A stretch of DNA of 64,000 nt. Origin: Rhodospirillales bacterium (GTDB lineage Bacteria; Pseudomonadota; Alphaproteobacteria; Rhodospirillales; WMHbin7). Below the pieces are notes generated by a model. It was not told where the DNA came from. It was given only the letters and a program-made list of their open reading frames with translations, and did not search any database. Shown in pieces: positions 8,616 through 16,593 of the stretch. Position numbers and translations under genes: made by a program. Positions within the stretch are counted from its first letter, which is position 1. Each line of letters begins with the position of its first letter. The DNA lies in contig JACRPC010000012.1 of the NCBI GenBank assembly GCA_016214125.1, positions 156,772 through 220,771 of the forward strand, in the 5' to 3' direction.

Positions 8616-9754
8616 CACGCCCCCCTGGCCAGTTCGCGGGCGATGACCAGATGCTGGATGTCGTTGGTGCCCTCGTAGATGCGCGACACCCGGACATCGC
8701 GGTACATCCGTTCGACCGGAAAATCGGCCAGATAGCCGTAGCCGCCCAAGGTCTGGATGGCGTCGGAGCAGACCTGTTCGGCCATGTCGGTCGCCACCAG
8801 CTTGGCCATGCAGCATTCCTTCAAGCAGGGTTGGCCGGCGTCGCGCAACGCCGCCGCGTGGTGGGTAAGCTGGCGGGCGCTTTCGATGCGGGTTGCCATC
8901 GAGGCCAGGCGAAACGACACCGCCTGGTGCTCGAAGATCGGCTTGCCGAAGGCAACGCGCTCTTTCGAATAGGCGAAGGCGGCGTCAAAGGCCGCCTGGG
9001 CGACCCCGATCGCCAAAGCGGCGACGCCGATCCGACCGCCTTCCAGATTGCCGAGCGCGATTTTCAAGCCTTCGCCCTCCTCGCCCAGCCGCATCGATTC
9101 GTCGATCTCGAGATCGTCGAGCACGATCTGGCAGGTGTCGGACGAGCGCAGCCCCATCTTGTCCTCGCGCTTCGCCACCACCCAGCCCTTGGCGTCGGTG
9201 GGGGCAAGAAAGGCCGAAATGCCGTGCTTGCCGGCCTTGGGATCGGTGACCGCGAAGATCAGCGCGATCTGGGCGTTGGCGCCGGTGGTGATGAACTGCT
9301 TGGTGCCCGACAGCACGTAGCGCGAGCCCTTCTTGCGCGCCCGTGCCGTCATCGAGGCGTTGTCGGAACCGCCCTGCGGCTCGGTGAGCGCAAAGGCCGA
9401 GAGCATGGTGCCCTTGGCCATCGGAATCAGATAGCGGCGCTTCAGTTCCTCGCTGCCATGCTTGAAGACCGGCATGCAGCCCACCGTGTTGTGGCCGCTC
9501 ATGATGGTGGCGCAGGTGGCGTCGCCATAGCCGATTTCCTCCAAGGCCAGCGCCACCGCCAGATAATCGGCGCCGGCGCCGCCCCATTCGGTGGGGATCG
9601 ACATGCCAAGGAAGCCCAAGGCCCCCATCTCGGCCAGTTCCTCCTTGGGGAAACGGGCCTCGCGATCGCGGGCCGCCGCGCCCGGCATCAGCCGTTCGCG
9701 GGCGAACTGGCGGGTGGTGTCGCGAATCAGGCGGTGGTCTTCGTCGAGCAACAT
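8615..9754 (-). CDS. Acyl-CoA dehydrogenase
   Basis: 379 residues, the standard length. It oxidises an acyl-CoA to the 2-enoyl-CoA using FAD and passes electrons to ETF. The FAD/substrate motifs FALTEPQGGSD and QFITTGANA are present. The catalytic base Glu is E361 in RIYEGTNDI, contrasting with the other dehydrogenase in this window, which lacks it. Conserved C-terminal elements (QTLGGYGYLADFPVERMYRD) follow the family. It lies between an AMP-forming ligase upstream and the CoA-transferase/racemase downstream; the exact substrate is unknown. Confidence 0.92.
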   Translation of the reverse strand: MLLDEDHRLIRDTTRQFARERLMPGAAARDREARFPKEELAEMGALGFLGMSIPTEWGGAGADYLAVALALEEIGYGDATCATIMSGHNTVGCMPVFKHGSEELKRRYLIPMAKGTMLSAFALTEPQGGSDNASMTARARKKGSRYVLSGTKQFITTGANAQIALIFAVTDPKAGKHGISAFLAPTDAKGWVVAKREDKMGLRSSDTCQIVLDDLEIDESMRLGEEGEGLKIALGNLEGGRIGVAALAIGVAQAAFDAAFAYSKERVAFGKPIFEHQAVSFRLASMATRIESARQLTHHAAALRDAGQPCLKECCMAKLVATDMAEQVCSDAIQTLGGYGYLADFPVERMYRDVRVSRIYEGTNDIQHLVIARELARGA

Positions 9755-9772
9755 CGAAGCGTCCCTTTCGGT

Positions 9773-11416
9773 CTAGGCGCCAAAGGCGCGGGCGGTTTCA
9801 CGGAGCTTGAATTTCTGGATCTTGCCCGAAGGCGTGCGCGGCATCTCGGCCACGATCTCCAACCGCTCGGGAAAATAATTCTTCGTCATCCCTTGCTCGG
9901 CCAAGAAGCGGCCAAGACTGTCCAGGGTGGGAACCGGGGCGCCAGGCTTCACGGTGACGAACGCGCAGGCGCGCTCGCCCAGGCGCGGATCGGGCATCGC
10001 CACCAGCGCCGCATCCTGGATGGCAGGATGGCGGTAGAGCAGGCTTTCCACCTCGATCACCGGAATGTTCTCGCCGCCCCTTATGATGATGTCCTTGGTG
10101 CGGCCGGTGATGCGGATGTAGCCGTCGGCATCCATGCGCGCACGGTCGCCGGTGTCGAACCAGCCCTGCTCGTCCATCCCGTATAGCTCGGGGCGCTTCA
10201 AATAGCCCACGAAATTGCTGGCGCCGCGCACCTTGAGATCGCCCTCGCTGTCGGGCGGGCAGGGCTTGCCATCGGGATCGAGCACGATGAGTTCCATTCC
10301 CGGCACCGCGTTGCCGTCGGTGCCGAAGATCTTGGCCTCGGGATCGCCGGGGCTGGTGATGGTGACGGCGCCGTTTTCGGTCATGCCCCAGGCGGAAACC
10401 AGGGTGCAGCGAAGGCGCGCCACCGCCCGCTTGGCCAGGGCCTCGGGGATGGGCGCACCGCCGCAAACGAACATGCGCAGCGAGGAAAGATCGATGCGTT
10501 CGGGACGATCGAGATTGGCCAGATCGGCCAGGAAGGGGGTGGAGGCCATGGTGAAGGCGCAGGCCTCGTCGGCGATGCGCCTTGCCGCCACCTCGCCCGA
10601 CCAGGCATCGAGAAGGACCAATTTGGTCTTGAGCCGGATCGCCATCATCACGCCATAGATGAAGCCGGTCTGGTGCGCCAGGGGCGAGGCCATCAGGATG
10701 GAATCGCGGCTGGTGAGGCCCAGCCTTGCGATGTAGGGGATGAGATTGCCGAAGATCGTGTTGGCGGTGTGCATGACGCCCTTCGATTCCCCGGTGGTGC
10801 CCGAGGTGTAGAGAATCTGCATCACCTCGTTGGCGCCCTGGCGGCGGGCCGCGAACAGCGCCTTGGCATCGACCTCGTCCTCCCAGCGCCGAGCGGCGAA
10901 GGATTCGAACGACGAGTCGCCCGCGCCCCCCACCACCAGCACATGCTTCAAGGCCGGCACTTTGTCGCGGATGCCGGCCACCATCTGCGGATAATCGAAA
11001 TCGCGGAAGCGATGGGGCAGCACCAGCACCTTGGCCTCGGCCAACCCCAGCATGTGGACGAGTTCGCGTTCGCGGAAGATCGGCATCAGGGGATTGGTGA
11101 TGGCGCCGATGCGCAGGCAAGCCAGATGGAGCGCTGCGAACTGCCACCAATTGGGAAGCTGGAAAGACACCACCTGGCCCTTCTCCACCCCCAGGGCCGC
11201 CAGCCCGGCGCCCAGCCGCTCGGACAGTTTTTTCAATTGGCGATAGGAAAGCGTGGTGGCTTGGCCGGTGCTGCTGTTCCAATCGGTGAGCGCCACCTGG
11301 TCGGGCACTTCGCTTGCGGCGTCGTCGAGATCGTCGAGCAGCGTGCGGCTGCCCCAGAAGCCCGCGCGGGTCATGGCGGCGATCCGTTCACCCGGCAAGA
11401 CGAGCTTCAAATCCAT
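9773..11416 (-). CDS. AMP-forming acyl-CoA ligase (cyclohexanecarboxylate-CoA ligase-like)
   Basis: 547 residues from the ATG at 11416 (protein begins MDLKLVLPGERIAAMTRAG). Adenylation-enzyme motifs are clear: ILYTSGTTGESKGVMHT (phosphate loop), a GWFDTGD segment and the terminal catalytic lysine K532 in RTPSGKIQKFKL. The N-terminus resembles AliA-type ligases for cyclohexanecarboxylate and related alicyclic or medium-chain acids, from memory of the family; the true substrate is not shown. First gene of a three-gene operon (ligase, dehydrogenase, CoA-transferase/racemase). A short palindrome 44 bases upstream may be a regulator site. Confidence 0.85.
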   Translation of the reverse strand: MDLKLVLPGERIAAMTRAGFWGSRTLLDDLDDAASEVPDQVALTDWNSSTGQATTLSYRQLKKLSERLGAGLAALGVEKGQVVSFQLPNWWQFAALHLACLRIGAITNPLMPIFRERELVHMLGLAEAKVLVLPHRFRDFDYPQMVAGIRDKVPALKHVLVVGGAGDSSFESFAARRWEDEVDAKALFAARRQGANEVMQILYTSGTTGESKGVMHTANTIFGNLIPYIARLGLTSRDSILMASPLAHQTGFIYGVMMAIRLKTKLVLLDAWSGEVAARRIADEACAFTMASTPFLADLANLDRPERIDLSSLRMFVCGGAPIPEALAKRAVARLRCTLVSAWGMTENGAVTITSPGDPEAKIFGTDGNAVPGMELIVLDPDGKPCPPDSEGDLKVRGASNFVGYLKRPELYGMDEQGWFDTGDRARMDADGYIRITGRTKDIIIRGGENIPVIEVESLLYRHPAIQDAALVAMPDPRLGERACAFVTVKPGAPVPTLDSLGRFLAEQGMTKNYFPERLEIVAEMPRTPSGKIQKFKLRETARAFGA

Positions 11417-11459
11417 CGCGGGCCTTCCCCCAGCTTTGCGGCGGAGGGCCATTGTGAAT

Positions 11460-11471
11460 GACTGTTCAGTC
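11460..11471. promoter_or_regulatory. Palindrome upstream of the acyl-CoA ligase operon, possible operator
   Basis: GACTG-TT-CAGTC is a perfect 5-base inverted repeat with a two-base centre, embedded in a longer imperfect TGA...TCA symmetry. It sits 44 bases upstream of the ligase start, where a TetR-type fatty-acid/acyl-CoA regulator could bind. No cognate regulator is adjacent, so this is only a candidate. Confidence 0.35.
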
Positions 11472-11547
11472 TTGTCAACAAGGAGGAGAAAAGCCCCAAC
11501 CGCCAAAGATGGGATCGGTTGAAGGGGCGATAAATGGCGGGTGCCAA

Positions 11548-11578
11548 CAAAAAGCCCGGCGGGTTGCCCCGCCGGGCT
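11548..11578 (-). terminator. Rho-independent terminator of the phasin gene
   Basis: A perfect 11-bp GC-rich stem (arms 11553–11563 and 11568–11578, loop TTGC). Reading on the - strand, it is followed by TTTTTGTTG. It lies 25 bases beyond the phasin stop and fits a strong intrinsic terminator. Confidence 0.88.
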
Positions 11579-11602
11579 GATCGTTACCGAAGGCGCCCGA
11601 AC

Positions 11603-12133
11603 TTAGGCGGCGATCGGGGTCATGATCTTCGCCATGGCGACGGTGACGCGCTCGTTGAGCGGCTCCACCGCCTGCTCGGCCAGCTTGAAGTTGACTTCGC
11701 TGATGCGACCGGCCTCGGCCACCACCTTGTCGAAGCCGGTCTTCACCAGGCTCGACTGCAGGTCGACCAATTCCTTGACGCTCTTCACGGTCATCATCGC
11801 CTTCGAAGCGGCCATGCCCTCTTCGAGAACTTCCTGGGTCAGGCCCATGACGACCTTCGAGGTCTCCTGCCAGCCCTTGGCCAGGATGGTGCCCGAACGC
11901 ACCCAGGCGTCGAGATTCTCCTTGCCGAAGGACAGCACGTCCTCATAGCCCTTGAAGGCGGCGCTGCCGGCCTTCACATAGGCCTCGACATTTTCCTTGG
12001 TCATGGCGACGGCCTTCTCGTAGCCCTTGTTGGCCACTTCGGCGCTGGTCTTCACCACCTGCTCGATGGCTTCCTTGCCGACGGCCACGGCGGCGTCGAT
12101 CGGCTTCTCGGCGGTCTTGGCTTTGGTGCTCAT
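11603..12133 (-). CDS. phaP: Phasin (PHA granule-associated protein)
   Basis: 176 residues from the ATG at 12133, which has an AAGGAG Shine-Dalgarno site; an in-frame ATG further upstream lacks homology. The protein is a long amphipathic helix rich in Ala, Lys and Glu with no Cys, typical of the phasin_2 family: AYVKAGSAAFKGYEDVLSFGKENLDAWVRSG and a C-terminal FKLAEQAVEPLNERVT (both describe the helix). Phasins coat polyhydroxyalkanoate granules and control their number and size. Upstream is a sigma-70-like promoter overlapped by a PhaR-type operator, so expression should follow polymer accumulation. Confidence 0.92.
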   Translation of the reverse strand: MSTKAKTAEKPIDAAVAVGKEAIEQVVKTSAEVANKGYEKAVAMTKENVEAYVKAGSAAFKGYEDVLSFGKENLDAWVRSGTILAKGWQETSKVVMGLTQEVLEEGMAASKAMMTVKSVKELVDLQSSLVKTGFDKVVAEAGRISEVNFKLAEQAVEPLNERVTVAMAKIMTPIAA

Positions 12134-12216
12134 AAGGTCTCTCCTTCTCGAGATCGTCGGGTTTCCGGTTGAACCGAAACCCACCCCGATCCGTGGTCTC
12201 GGTCGTCAAATGTAAA

Positions 12217-12231
12217 TGCTGCAATGCAGCA
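12217..12231. promoter_or_regulatory. PhaR-type operator of the phasin gene
   Basis: The 15-base palindrome TGCTGCAATGCAGCA contains CTGC-N3-GCAG, the consensus reported for PhaR of Paracoccus denitrificans. It lies about where transcription from the promoter at 12240–12268 would start, so bound PhaR would block phasin expression until PHA titrates it away. A weaker GCA/TGC-rich half-site is at 12279–12290. Confidence 0.75.
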
Positions 12232-12239
12232 ACGCCCTC

Positions 12240-12268
12240 TATATGAGGGAGGAGCACCGGACTGTCAA
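12240..12268 (-). promoter_or_regulatory. Sigma-70-like promoter for phasin
   Basis: On the - strand a perfect TTGACA (-35, at 12263–12268) is followed after 17 bases by CATATA (-10, at 12240–12245). The predicted start point falls near 12233, inside or at the edge of the PhaR-type palindrome. Confidence 0.65.
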
Positions 12269-12309
12269 GGGGATTTTTTGTGCACTGCAATATATCTGTA
12301 ATAATATAA

Positions 12310-12993
12310 TTAAAACAATCTGCTAACTCCAACAAGGCCGTTGTCTCCGACCTTCAGATTGAAGGTGGAATTGCCGCTCTTATACTGATTTTGCGGCGCA
12401 TATACCCCAACCGAATCGCGGGGCGGATTGACCCGAACCCCGCTGTTGTCCATGGCGAAAAGCAGCTTATCGAAGACCAGCGCGGAAAATTCAGGCGAGG
12501 GGTAGTGCCAGGCGTGGAAATCGACCCGACCCTCGCGGCAGCCCACCGCCATCCACCAGAAGCTTTCCGACGGCAGTTCCAGCCCTTTGGGGGCGCCCTT
12601 GCCGAAGCCGCCGGCTTCCAGCCCAGCCAAAACGCGGTTGAAAGTGGCGTCGTCGAGGAAGACGCGGCTGGTCACTGGCCGCCAGGGCTTGAGCAAATCG
12701 TCGAGCGTGACGCCCTCGGCCAGATTGCCGGTCTTGGAAACCTGGATGCTGAGAACATGGCCGTCCTTGGGGCCACGACGAAGCTCGTAGATGCGGACCT
12801 GCTCGGAATAAAGCGCGTTGTAGGTGATCCGGTAGCGCTCGTAATCGGGCGTGCCGCAACGCTCGCGGATGTCGTCGCCGTTCAGCATCGAGAAATGGCT
12901 GAAATGGCCGACCACCGGATCGTCGCCGCCGCCGCGATAGGCGCAACCGACCAGCAGGCCCAGGACCAAGATCAAGGAAGACAATCGGAGCAT
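12310..12993 (-). CDS. Predicted lipoprotein of unknown function
   Basis: 227 residues from the ATG at 12993. The N-terminus is a lipoprotein signal peptide, with lipobox LLVGC placing the acylated cysteine at residue 17. I recognise no domain in the mature part; it has a single CRE-type cysteine motif (VGCREGR) and several Trp/Tyr residues (FHAWHYPSPEF). It is probably anchored in the outer or inner membrane facing the periplasm. It is divergent from ctaA with about 76 bases between. The frame continues open upstream, but homology to signal peptides and the lipobox fix the start. Confidence 0.7.
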   Translation of the reverse strand: MLRLSSLILVLGLLVGCAYRGGGDDPVVGHFSHFSMLNGDDIRERCGTPDYERYRITYNALYSEQVRIYELRRGPKDGHVLSIQVSKTGNLAEGVTLDDLLKPWRPVTSRVFLDDATFNRVLAGLEAGGFGKGAPKGLELPSESFWWMAVGCREGRVDFHAWHYPSPEFSALVFDKLLFAMDNSGVRVNPPRDSVGVYAPQNQYKSGNSTFNLKVGDNGLVGVSRLF

Positions 12994-13069
12994 GACGCAT
13001 TCTAGCACATCGGGCCTTGCCCATTGCCAGCCGCCTTTGCATGATGTGCCGCCTTTTCCGGAGAACCCG

Positions 13070-14122
13070 ATGCCCCCAACCGCCTTCCATCCCAACCGCC
13101 CGGTCGCTCTGTGGCTGCTCGCCATGGCGGCGATGGTGTTCGTCATGGTGGTGCTGGGCGGCTTGACGCGGCTTACCCATTCCGGCCTGTCGATGGTGGA
13201 ATGGCAGCCCTTGATCGGCGCGCTGCCGCCCCTAAGCGAGGCCGAGTGGGCCATCTTCTTCGAGAAGTACAAGCAATTCCCCGAATACCAGAAGCTCAAC
13301 GCCCACATGACCTTGGCCGAATTCAAGGGCATCTTCTGGCTGGAATATTTCCATCGCCTGTGGGGCCGTGCGATGGGACTGGTGTTTCTCCTGCCCTTTC
13401 TCTGGTTCCTGTTCAAAGGGCGGATCGATCGGGCGCTGGCGCCGCGCGTCGCGCTGATCTTCGTGCTGGGCGGGCTGCAAGGCGTGCTCGGCTGGTTCAT
13501 GGTGAAAAGCGGCCTGATTGATCGCCCCGACGTCAGCCAATACCGGCTCACCGCCCATCTGGGCGCCGCCTTCCTGATCCAGGCGGCGCTGATCTGGGTG
13601 GCGCTATCGCTGCTTTACCCGCGCACCGTCTTCACCCATCCCGAGCGCGCCCTTGCCTTGCGCCGCTGGCTGATCGGGTTGCTGGCGCTGGTCTCGCTCA
13701 CCATCGTGGCCGGCGGCTTCGTCGCTGGCACCGACGCCGGCTTCAAATTCAACACCTTCCCGCTGATGGACGGCAAGCTGGTGCCCACCCATTTTCTCTT
13801 TCCCGAAAGCCCCTGGTACGTGAATCTGTTCGAGGACGAGGCGACCATTCAATTCAACCACCGAGTCCTGGCGATCGTCACGGTGATCGTCGCCTTCGTC
13901 GCCTGGATGAAAAGCCGCTCGGCCGCCCTGCCCGCCCGCGCCCATCGGGCCTGCGACGCGCTGGGGTTGATGGCGCTCGTCCAGGTGGGGCTGGGCATCG
14001 CCACCCTGCTTCTGATCGTGCCGGTCTGGCTGGGCTCGCTCCATCAGGCGGGTGCGGTGGTGCTGTTCACCCTGGCCCTGTGGGCGCTTCACGAACTGAG
14101 GCCTTATCCCAATCTGCGTTGA
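13070..14122 (+). CDS. ctaA: Haem A synthase (COX15/CtaA family)
   Basis: 350 residues, eight predicted membrane helices. It oxidises the C8 methyl of haem O to the formyl group of haem A for aa3-type cytochrome oxidases. The alphaproteobacterial/mitochondrial-type N-terminus GGLTRLTHSGLSMVEW is very characteristic. The four haem-ligand histidines appear in YFHRLWGR, RLTAHLGA, QFNHRVLA and SLHQAGAV. Start at 13070 follows a TTCCGGAG Shine-Dalgarno-like sequence. It is a single gene here; cytochrome oxidase genes are not in the window. Confidence 0.95.
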   Translation: MPPTAFHPNRPVALWLLAMAAMVFVMVVLGGLTRLTHSGLSMVEWQPLIGALPPLSEAEWAIFFEKYKQFPEYQKLNAHMTLAEFKGIFWLEYFHRLWGRAMGLVFLLPFLWFLFKGRIDRALAPRVALIFVLGGLQGVLGWFMVKSGLIDRPDVSQYRLTAHLGAAFLIQAALIWVALSLLYPRTVFTHPERALALRRWLIGLLALVSLTIVAGGFVAGTDAGFKFNTFPLMDGKLVPTHFLFPESPWYVNLFEDEATIQFNHRVLAIVTVIVAFVAWMKSRSAALPARAHRACDALGLMALVQVGLGIATLLLIVPVWLGSLHQAGAVVLFTLALWALHELRPYPNLR

Positions 14123-14265
14123 TCGTAACCGATCAACGCGCCCTCAAGCGGCCCAAGCGCTCGCCTCCGGCTCGCTTGGCTTTCGCGCCACAAGGCGCGC
14201 GGCCCCAAGCGCGATCGATGGCGCGGCCGACCAAGATGCCATGAGTCACGCTCATCGCATCTTGG
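14117..14265. terminator. Structured convergent intergenic region with three hairpins
   Basis: Between ctaA and thpR there are three inverted repeats in series: CGTTGATCG/CGATCAACG (14117–14138, containing the ctaA stop), CCAAGCG/CGCTTGG (14153–14179) and CCAAGATGC/GCATCTTGG with an inner ATGAG/CTCAT stem (14231–14265). The last is a near-perfect stem of about 15 pairs. They probably serve as bidirectional terminators, although no long U-tract follows. Confidence 0.5.
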
Positions 14266-14267
14266 TA

Positions 14268-14807
14268 TTACCCCGCCAACGGGTAACGCGCCAGCGCGGT
14301 ATAGTGGGCACCGGCACGGCCGAGCACGCTTTCGAAGAGCACGACATCGCCGATGGCGATCGGCCCCAGGCGAAAAAGGCCGTTGCCCGACAGATACTCG
14401 GCCAGCCGGCCAGTCGGCGCGTCCTTGAGACGGGCCAGCGTGACGTGCGGGGTGAATTTGCGGCCCTCGGGCGCCAGGCCGGCGCGGACCATCGCCGCCT
14501 CGACCCGGCCTTGCAGAAGAACGAGCGCTTCGCACGCCTCCACCCCCACCCACAGCGAACGCGGTTTGCGCCCGCCGGCCCCGAACACATTGACGCCGGT
14601 CAGGGTGACGTCGAAGGCCGGCGCGCGCAGGCGGCCCAATTCGACGTCAAGCGCCCGCGCCGTCTCGTCGTCGGTTTCGCCGATGAAGGCCAAAGTGAGA
14701 TGCAAATTCTCGGGCTCGACCCAGCGCGCGCCGGGCAGGCCCGCACAGAGCAGCGCCAGACACTGGCGCAGCTCGGGCGGAAAATCGATCCCGACGAAGA
14801 GGCGCAT
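14268..14807 (-). CDS. thpR: RNA 2',3'-cyclic phosphodiesterase
   Basis: 179 residues, the usual size for the LigT/ThpR group of the 2H phosphoesterases. The two catalytic HxTx motifs are H36-L-T-L and H121-V-T-L. The family opens 2',3'-cyclic phosphates on RNA to 2'-phosphates and shows reversible 2'-5' ligase activity. Begins with MRLFVGIDFP, the typical N-terminus. Its ATG overlaps the stop of the FIST gene, making it the third gene of the tesA-FIST-thpR operon. Confidence 0.92.
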   Translation of the reverse strand: MRLFVGIDFPPELRQCLALLCAGLPGARWVEPENLHLTLAFIGETDDETARALDVELGRLRAPAFDVTLTGVNVFGAGGRKPRSLWVGVEACEALVLLQGRVEAAMVRAGLAPEGRKFTPHVTLARLKDAPTGRLAEYLSGNGLFRLGPIAIGDVVLFESVLGRAGAHYTALARYPLAG

Positions 14808-15934
14808 CAAAGGAACAGCGCCAAGGCGCCGGTCTGGGCGTGGATGCGATGGCGCCAGATTTCGCCCCCGGCCAGAAAGCCGATCAAGGGCACCTCGCCC
14901 AACTGCTCGCGCACCAGAGCCAGCTCGGCCCCGTTTTGGCCGAACATGGCGCCGCCTCGGGCGACGCAGGAGACGAAAATCGCCGCCTTGGGCGCCTGAC
15001 CCTGGGCGCGCTGCTTGAGATCGGCGAGCATCCGGCTTAGATCCTCGCGGGCGAAATCGGGATCGCGCCGCAAGAACATGATCCGCTCGCCGGCGGTGGG
15101 CTCGGCGCCGATGGTGATCCAGCCGCGCACCGGATCGATGGCGGAAATCACCCGCACCACCCGCTCGCCGGTATCGGACCCCGCCACCGGCAGGCCGACC
15201 TGGACGTCGCCCGGCACCGGCGGCAGTTCGCCCAGCAGATCGCGCAGCACCGAAGCCGCCGGGCGGCCGTCGAGCCGAACCAGCACGTTGTCCATGCATT
15301 CGGTGATTTCGTGGTAAGGCCCGAGCGAGCGGCAGCCTTGCGCCAGGCCGACCGTGATCGGCACTTTGGCCGACACCAGCAGGCCCGAGGCCGCCGCCGA
15401 AACCGGCTTGTGCGCCACCTGCAAGGGCAGGGCCTGGCCCTTGGGCGCGGCGATGTGCGCCATCAGGCCGCCCATGACGAAGCCGTCGATGGCGGTGGCC
15501 AGGCCGTTGACCAGCGCCGGCAGGCGCGGATGGCGGGAATCGGCGTGCAGAAGCCCGAAGCTTGGCCGGTTGCCCGCCGACAGCCAGGGCCCGGCGGCCT
15601 GGCGAAGCCCGGTCAGGTCCTTGCCGTTCGAGGTGAAGATGCGGAACAGCGCCGGCTCGATCGCCAGCGTCATCGCCGCCAGCGCCGGCTGGCCCCGATA
15701 TTCGGTTCCGCCGGCCATGACGCCCAGCCCGACGCCGCCCACCCAATGCTCGATCTTGGTGGTCTCGCGCAAGAAGGTGAGCACGCTGGGCAGGTCCTTG
15801 GCCAGTTCGGGCGTCAGATAGACGAGGCCCAGCGAATGCCCGGCGCTGGCGCCGCCCAGCGTGTCGACGCAGGCCTTGACCATCGGGCCCCAGCTCTTGC
15901 CCTTGACGTGCGCCAGGCGGACGAAGGCGCTCAT
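14807..15934 (-). CDS. FIST N/C-domain protein (small-ligand sensor fold)
   Basis: 375 residues. The pattern fits FIST proteins: an N-terminal FIST domain (GLVYLTPELAKDL, HWVGGVGLGVMAGG) and a FIST_C domain near the end (ERIMFLRRDPDFAREDL, AAIFVSCVARGGAMFGQNGAE, LIGFLAGGEIW). The family is a predicted small-molecule (perhaps amino-acid) sensing domain; no output domain is fused here. The ATG at 15934 overlaps the stop of tesA and its own stop overlaps thpR, so all three genes are coupled. Confidence 0.85.
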   Translation of the reverse strand: MSAFVRLAHVKGKSWGPMVKACVDTLGGASAGHSLGLVYLTPELAKDLPSVLTFLRETTKIEHWVGGVGLGVMAGGTEYRGQPALAAMTLAIEPALFRIFTSNGKDLTGLRQAAGPWLSAGNRPSFGLLHADSRHPRLPALVNGLATAIDGFVMGGLMAHIAAPKGQALPLQVAHKPVSAAASGLLVSAKVPITVGLAQGCRSLGPYHEITECMDNVLVRLDGRPAASVLRDLLGELPPVPGDVQVGLPVAGSDTGERVVRVISAIDPVRGWITIGAEPTAGERIMFLRRDPDFAREDLSRMLADLKQRAQGQAPKAAIFVSCVARGGAMFGQNGAELALVREQLGEVPLIGFLAGGEIWRHRIHAQTGALALFL

Positions 15935-16593
15935 CCCTTGAGCCCATCGATCAGGCGGCGCACCTTGGGCAGGATGCCCTCGACGATGCGCTCGACGCCC
16001 AGGGCGGTGGGATGCAGCCCGTCGCCCTGATTGAGATCGGGCCGGGCGGCCACGCCCTCCAGAAAGAAGGGATAGAGATCGACCTTGTGCTTGTCGGCCA
16101 GCCGGGGATAGACGGCGTTGAATTCGCCGGCGAAGGGGCCCAGATTGGGCGGCGCCTTCATCCCGGCCAAGAGCACCCGCACGCCCTGGCTCTTCAAGCG
16201 CCCGATGATGGCGTCGAGATTGGCAAAGGTCTGGGCCGGATCGAGGCCACGCAGCATGTCGTTGGCGCCCAATTCGACGATCGCCGCCTGCGGCCGCTCG
16301 GCCAGGGCCCAATCGAGCCTTGCCAATCCGCCCGCCGAAGTGTCGCCGGACACGCCGGCATTGATGACCGTCACCTGATGTCCCTTGGCCTTCAAGGCCG
16401 CTTCCAGCTTGACCGGAAAGGCCGCGCTGGCCGGCAGATTGTAACCGGCGGTCAGGCTGTCGCCCAAGGCCAGAATTTTCAGAGATTCCGCCGCCCGGGC
16501 GGCGCCGTCCGAGAAGGCGTTGACAAGCATTGCCGCCAGCCCAAATGCGGGTAGGATCAGCTTGCTTCGCCGCCTGCCCCAGGAAAGATTCAT
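15931..16593 (-). CDS. tesA: SGNH-hydrolase: arylesterase / lysophospholipase TesA
   Basis: 220 residues. A signal peptide (MNLSWGRRRSKLILPAFGL...) indicates periplasmic location. SGNH blocks are complete: GDSLTAGY with nucleophile S46, the block II Gly in AGVSGDT, GANDMLRG with Asn, and DGLHPTALG with the Asp-His pair. TesA hydrolyses acyl-CoAs, lysophospholipids and aryl esters. The start codon (complement of CAT at 16591–16593) overlaps the divergent ABC-ATPase start at 16592, with an AAGGAG site lying inside that neighbouring gene. Confidence 0.92.
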   Translation of the reverse strand: MNLSWGRRRSKLILPAFGLAAMLVNAFSDGAARAAESLKILALGDSLTAGYNLPASAAFPVKLEAALKAKGHQVTVINAGVSGDTSAGGLARLDWALAERPQAAIVELGANDMLRGLDPAQTFANLDAIIGRLKSQGVRVLLAGMKAPPNLGPFAGEFNAVYPRLADKHKVDLYPFFLEGVAARPDLNQGDGLHPTALGVERIVEGILPKVRRLIDGLKG

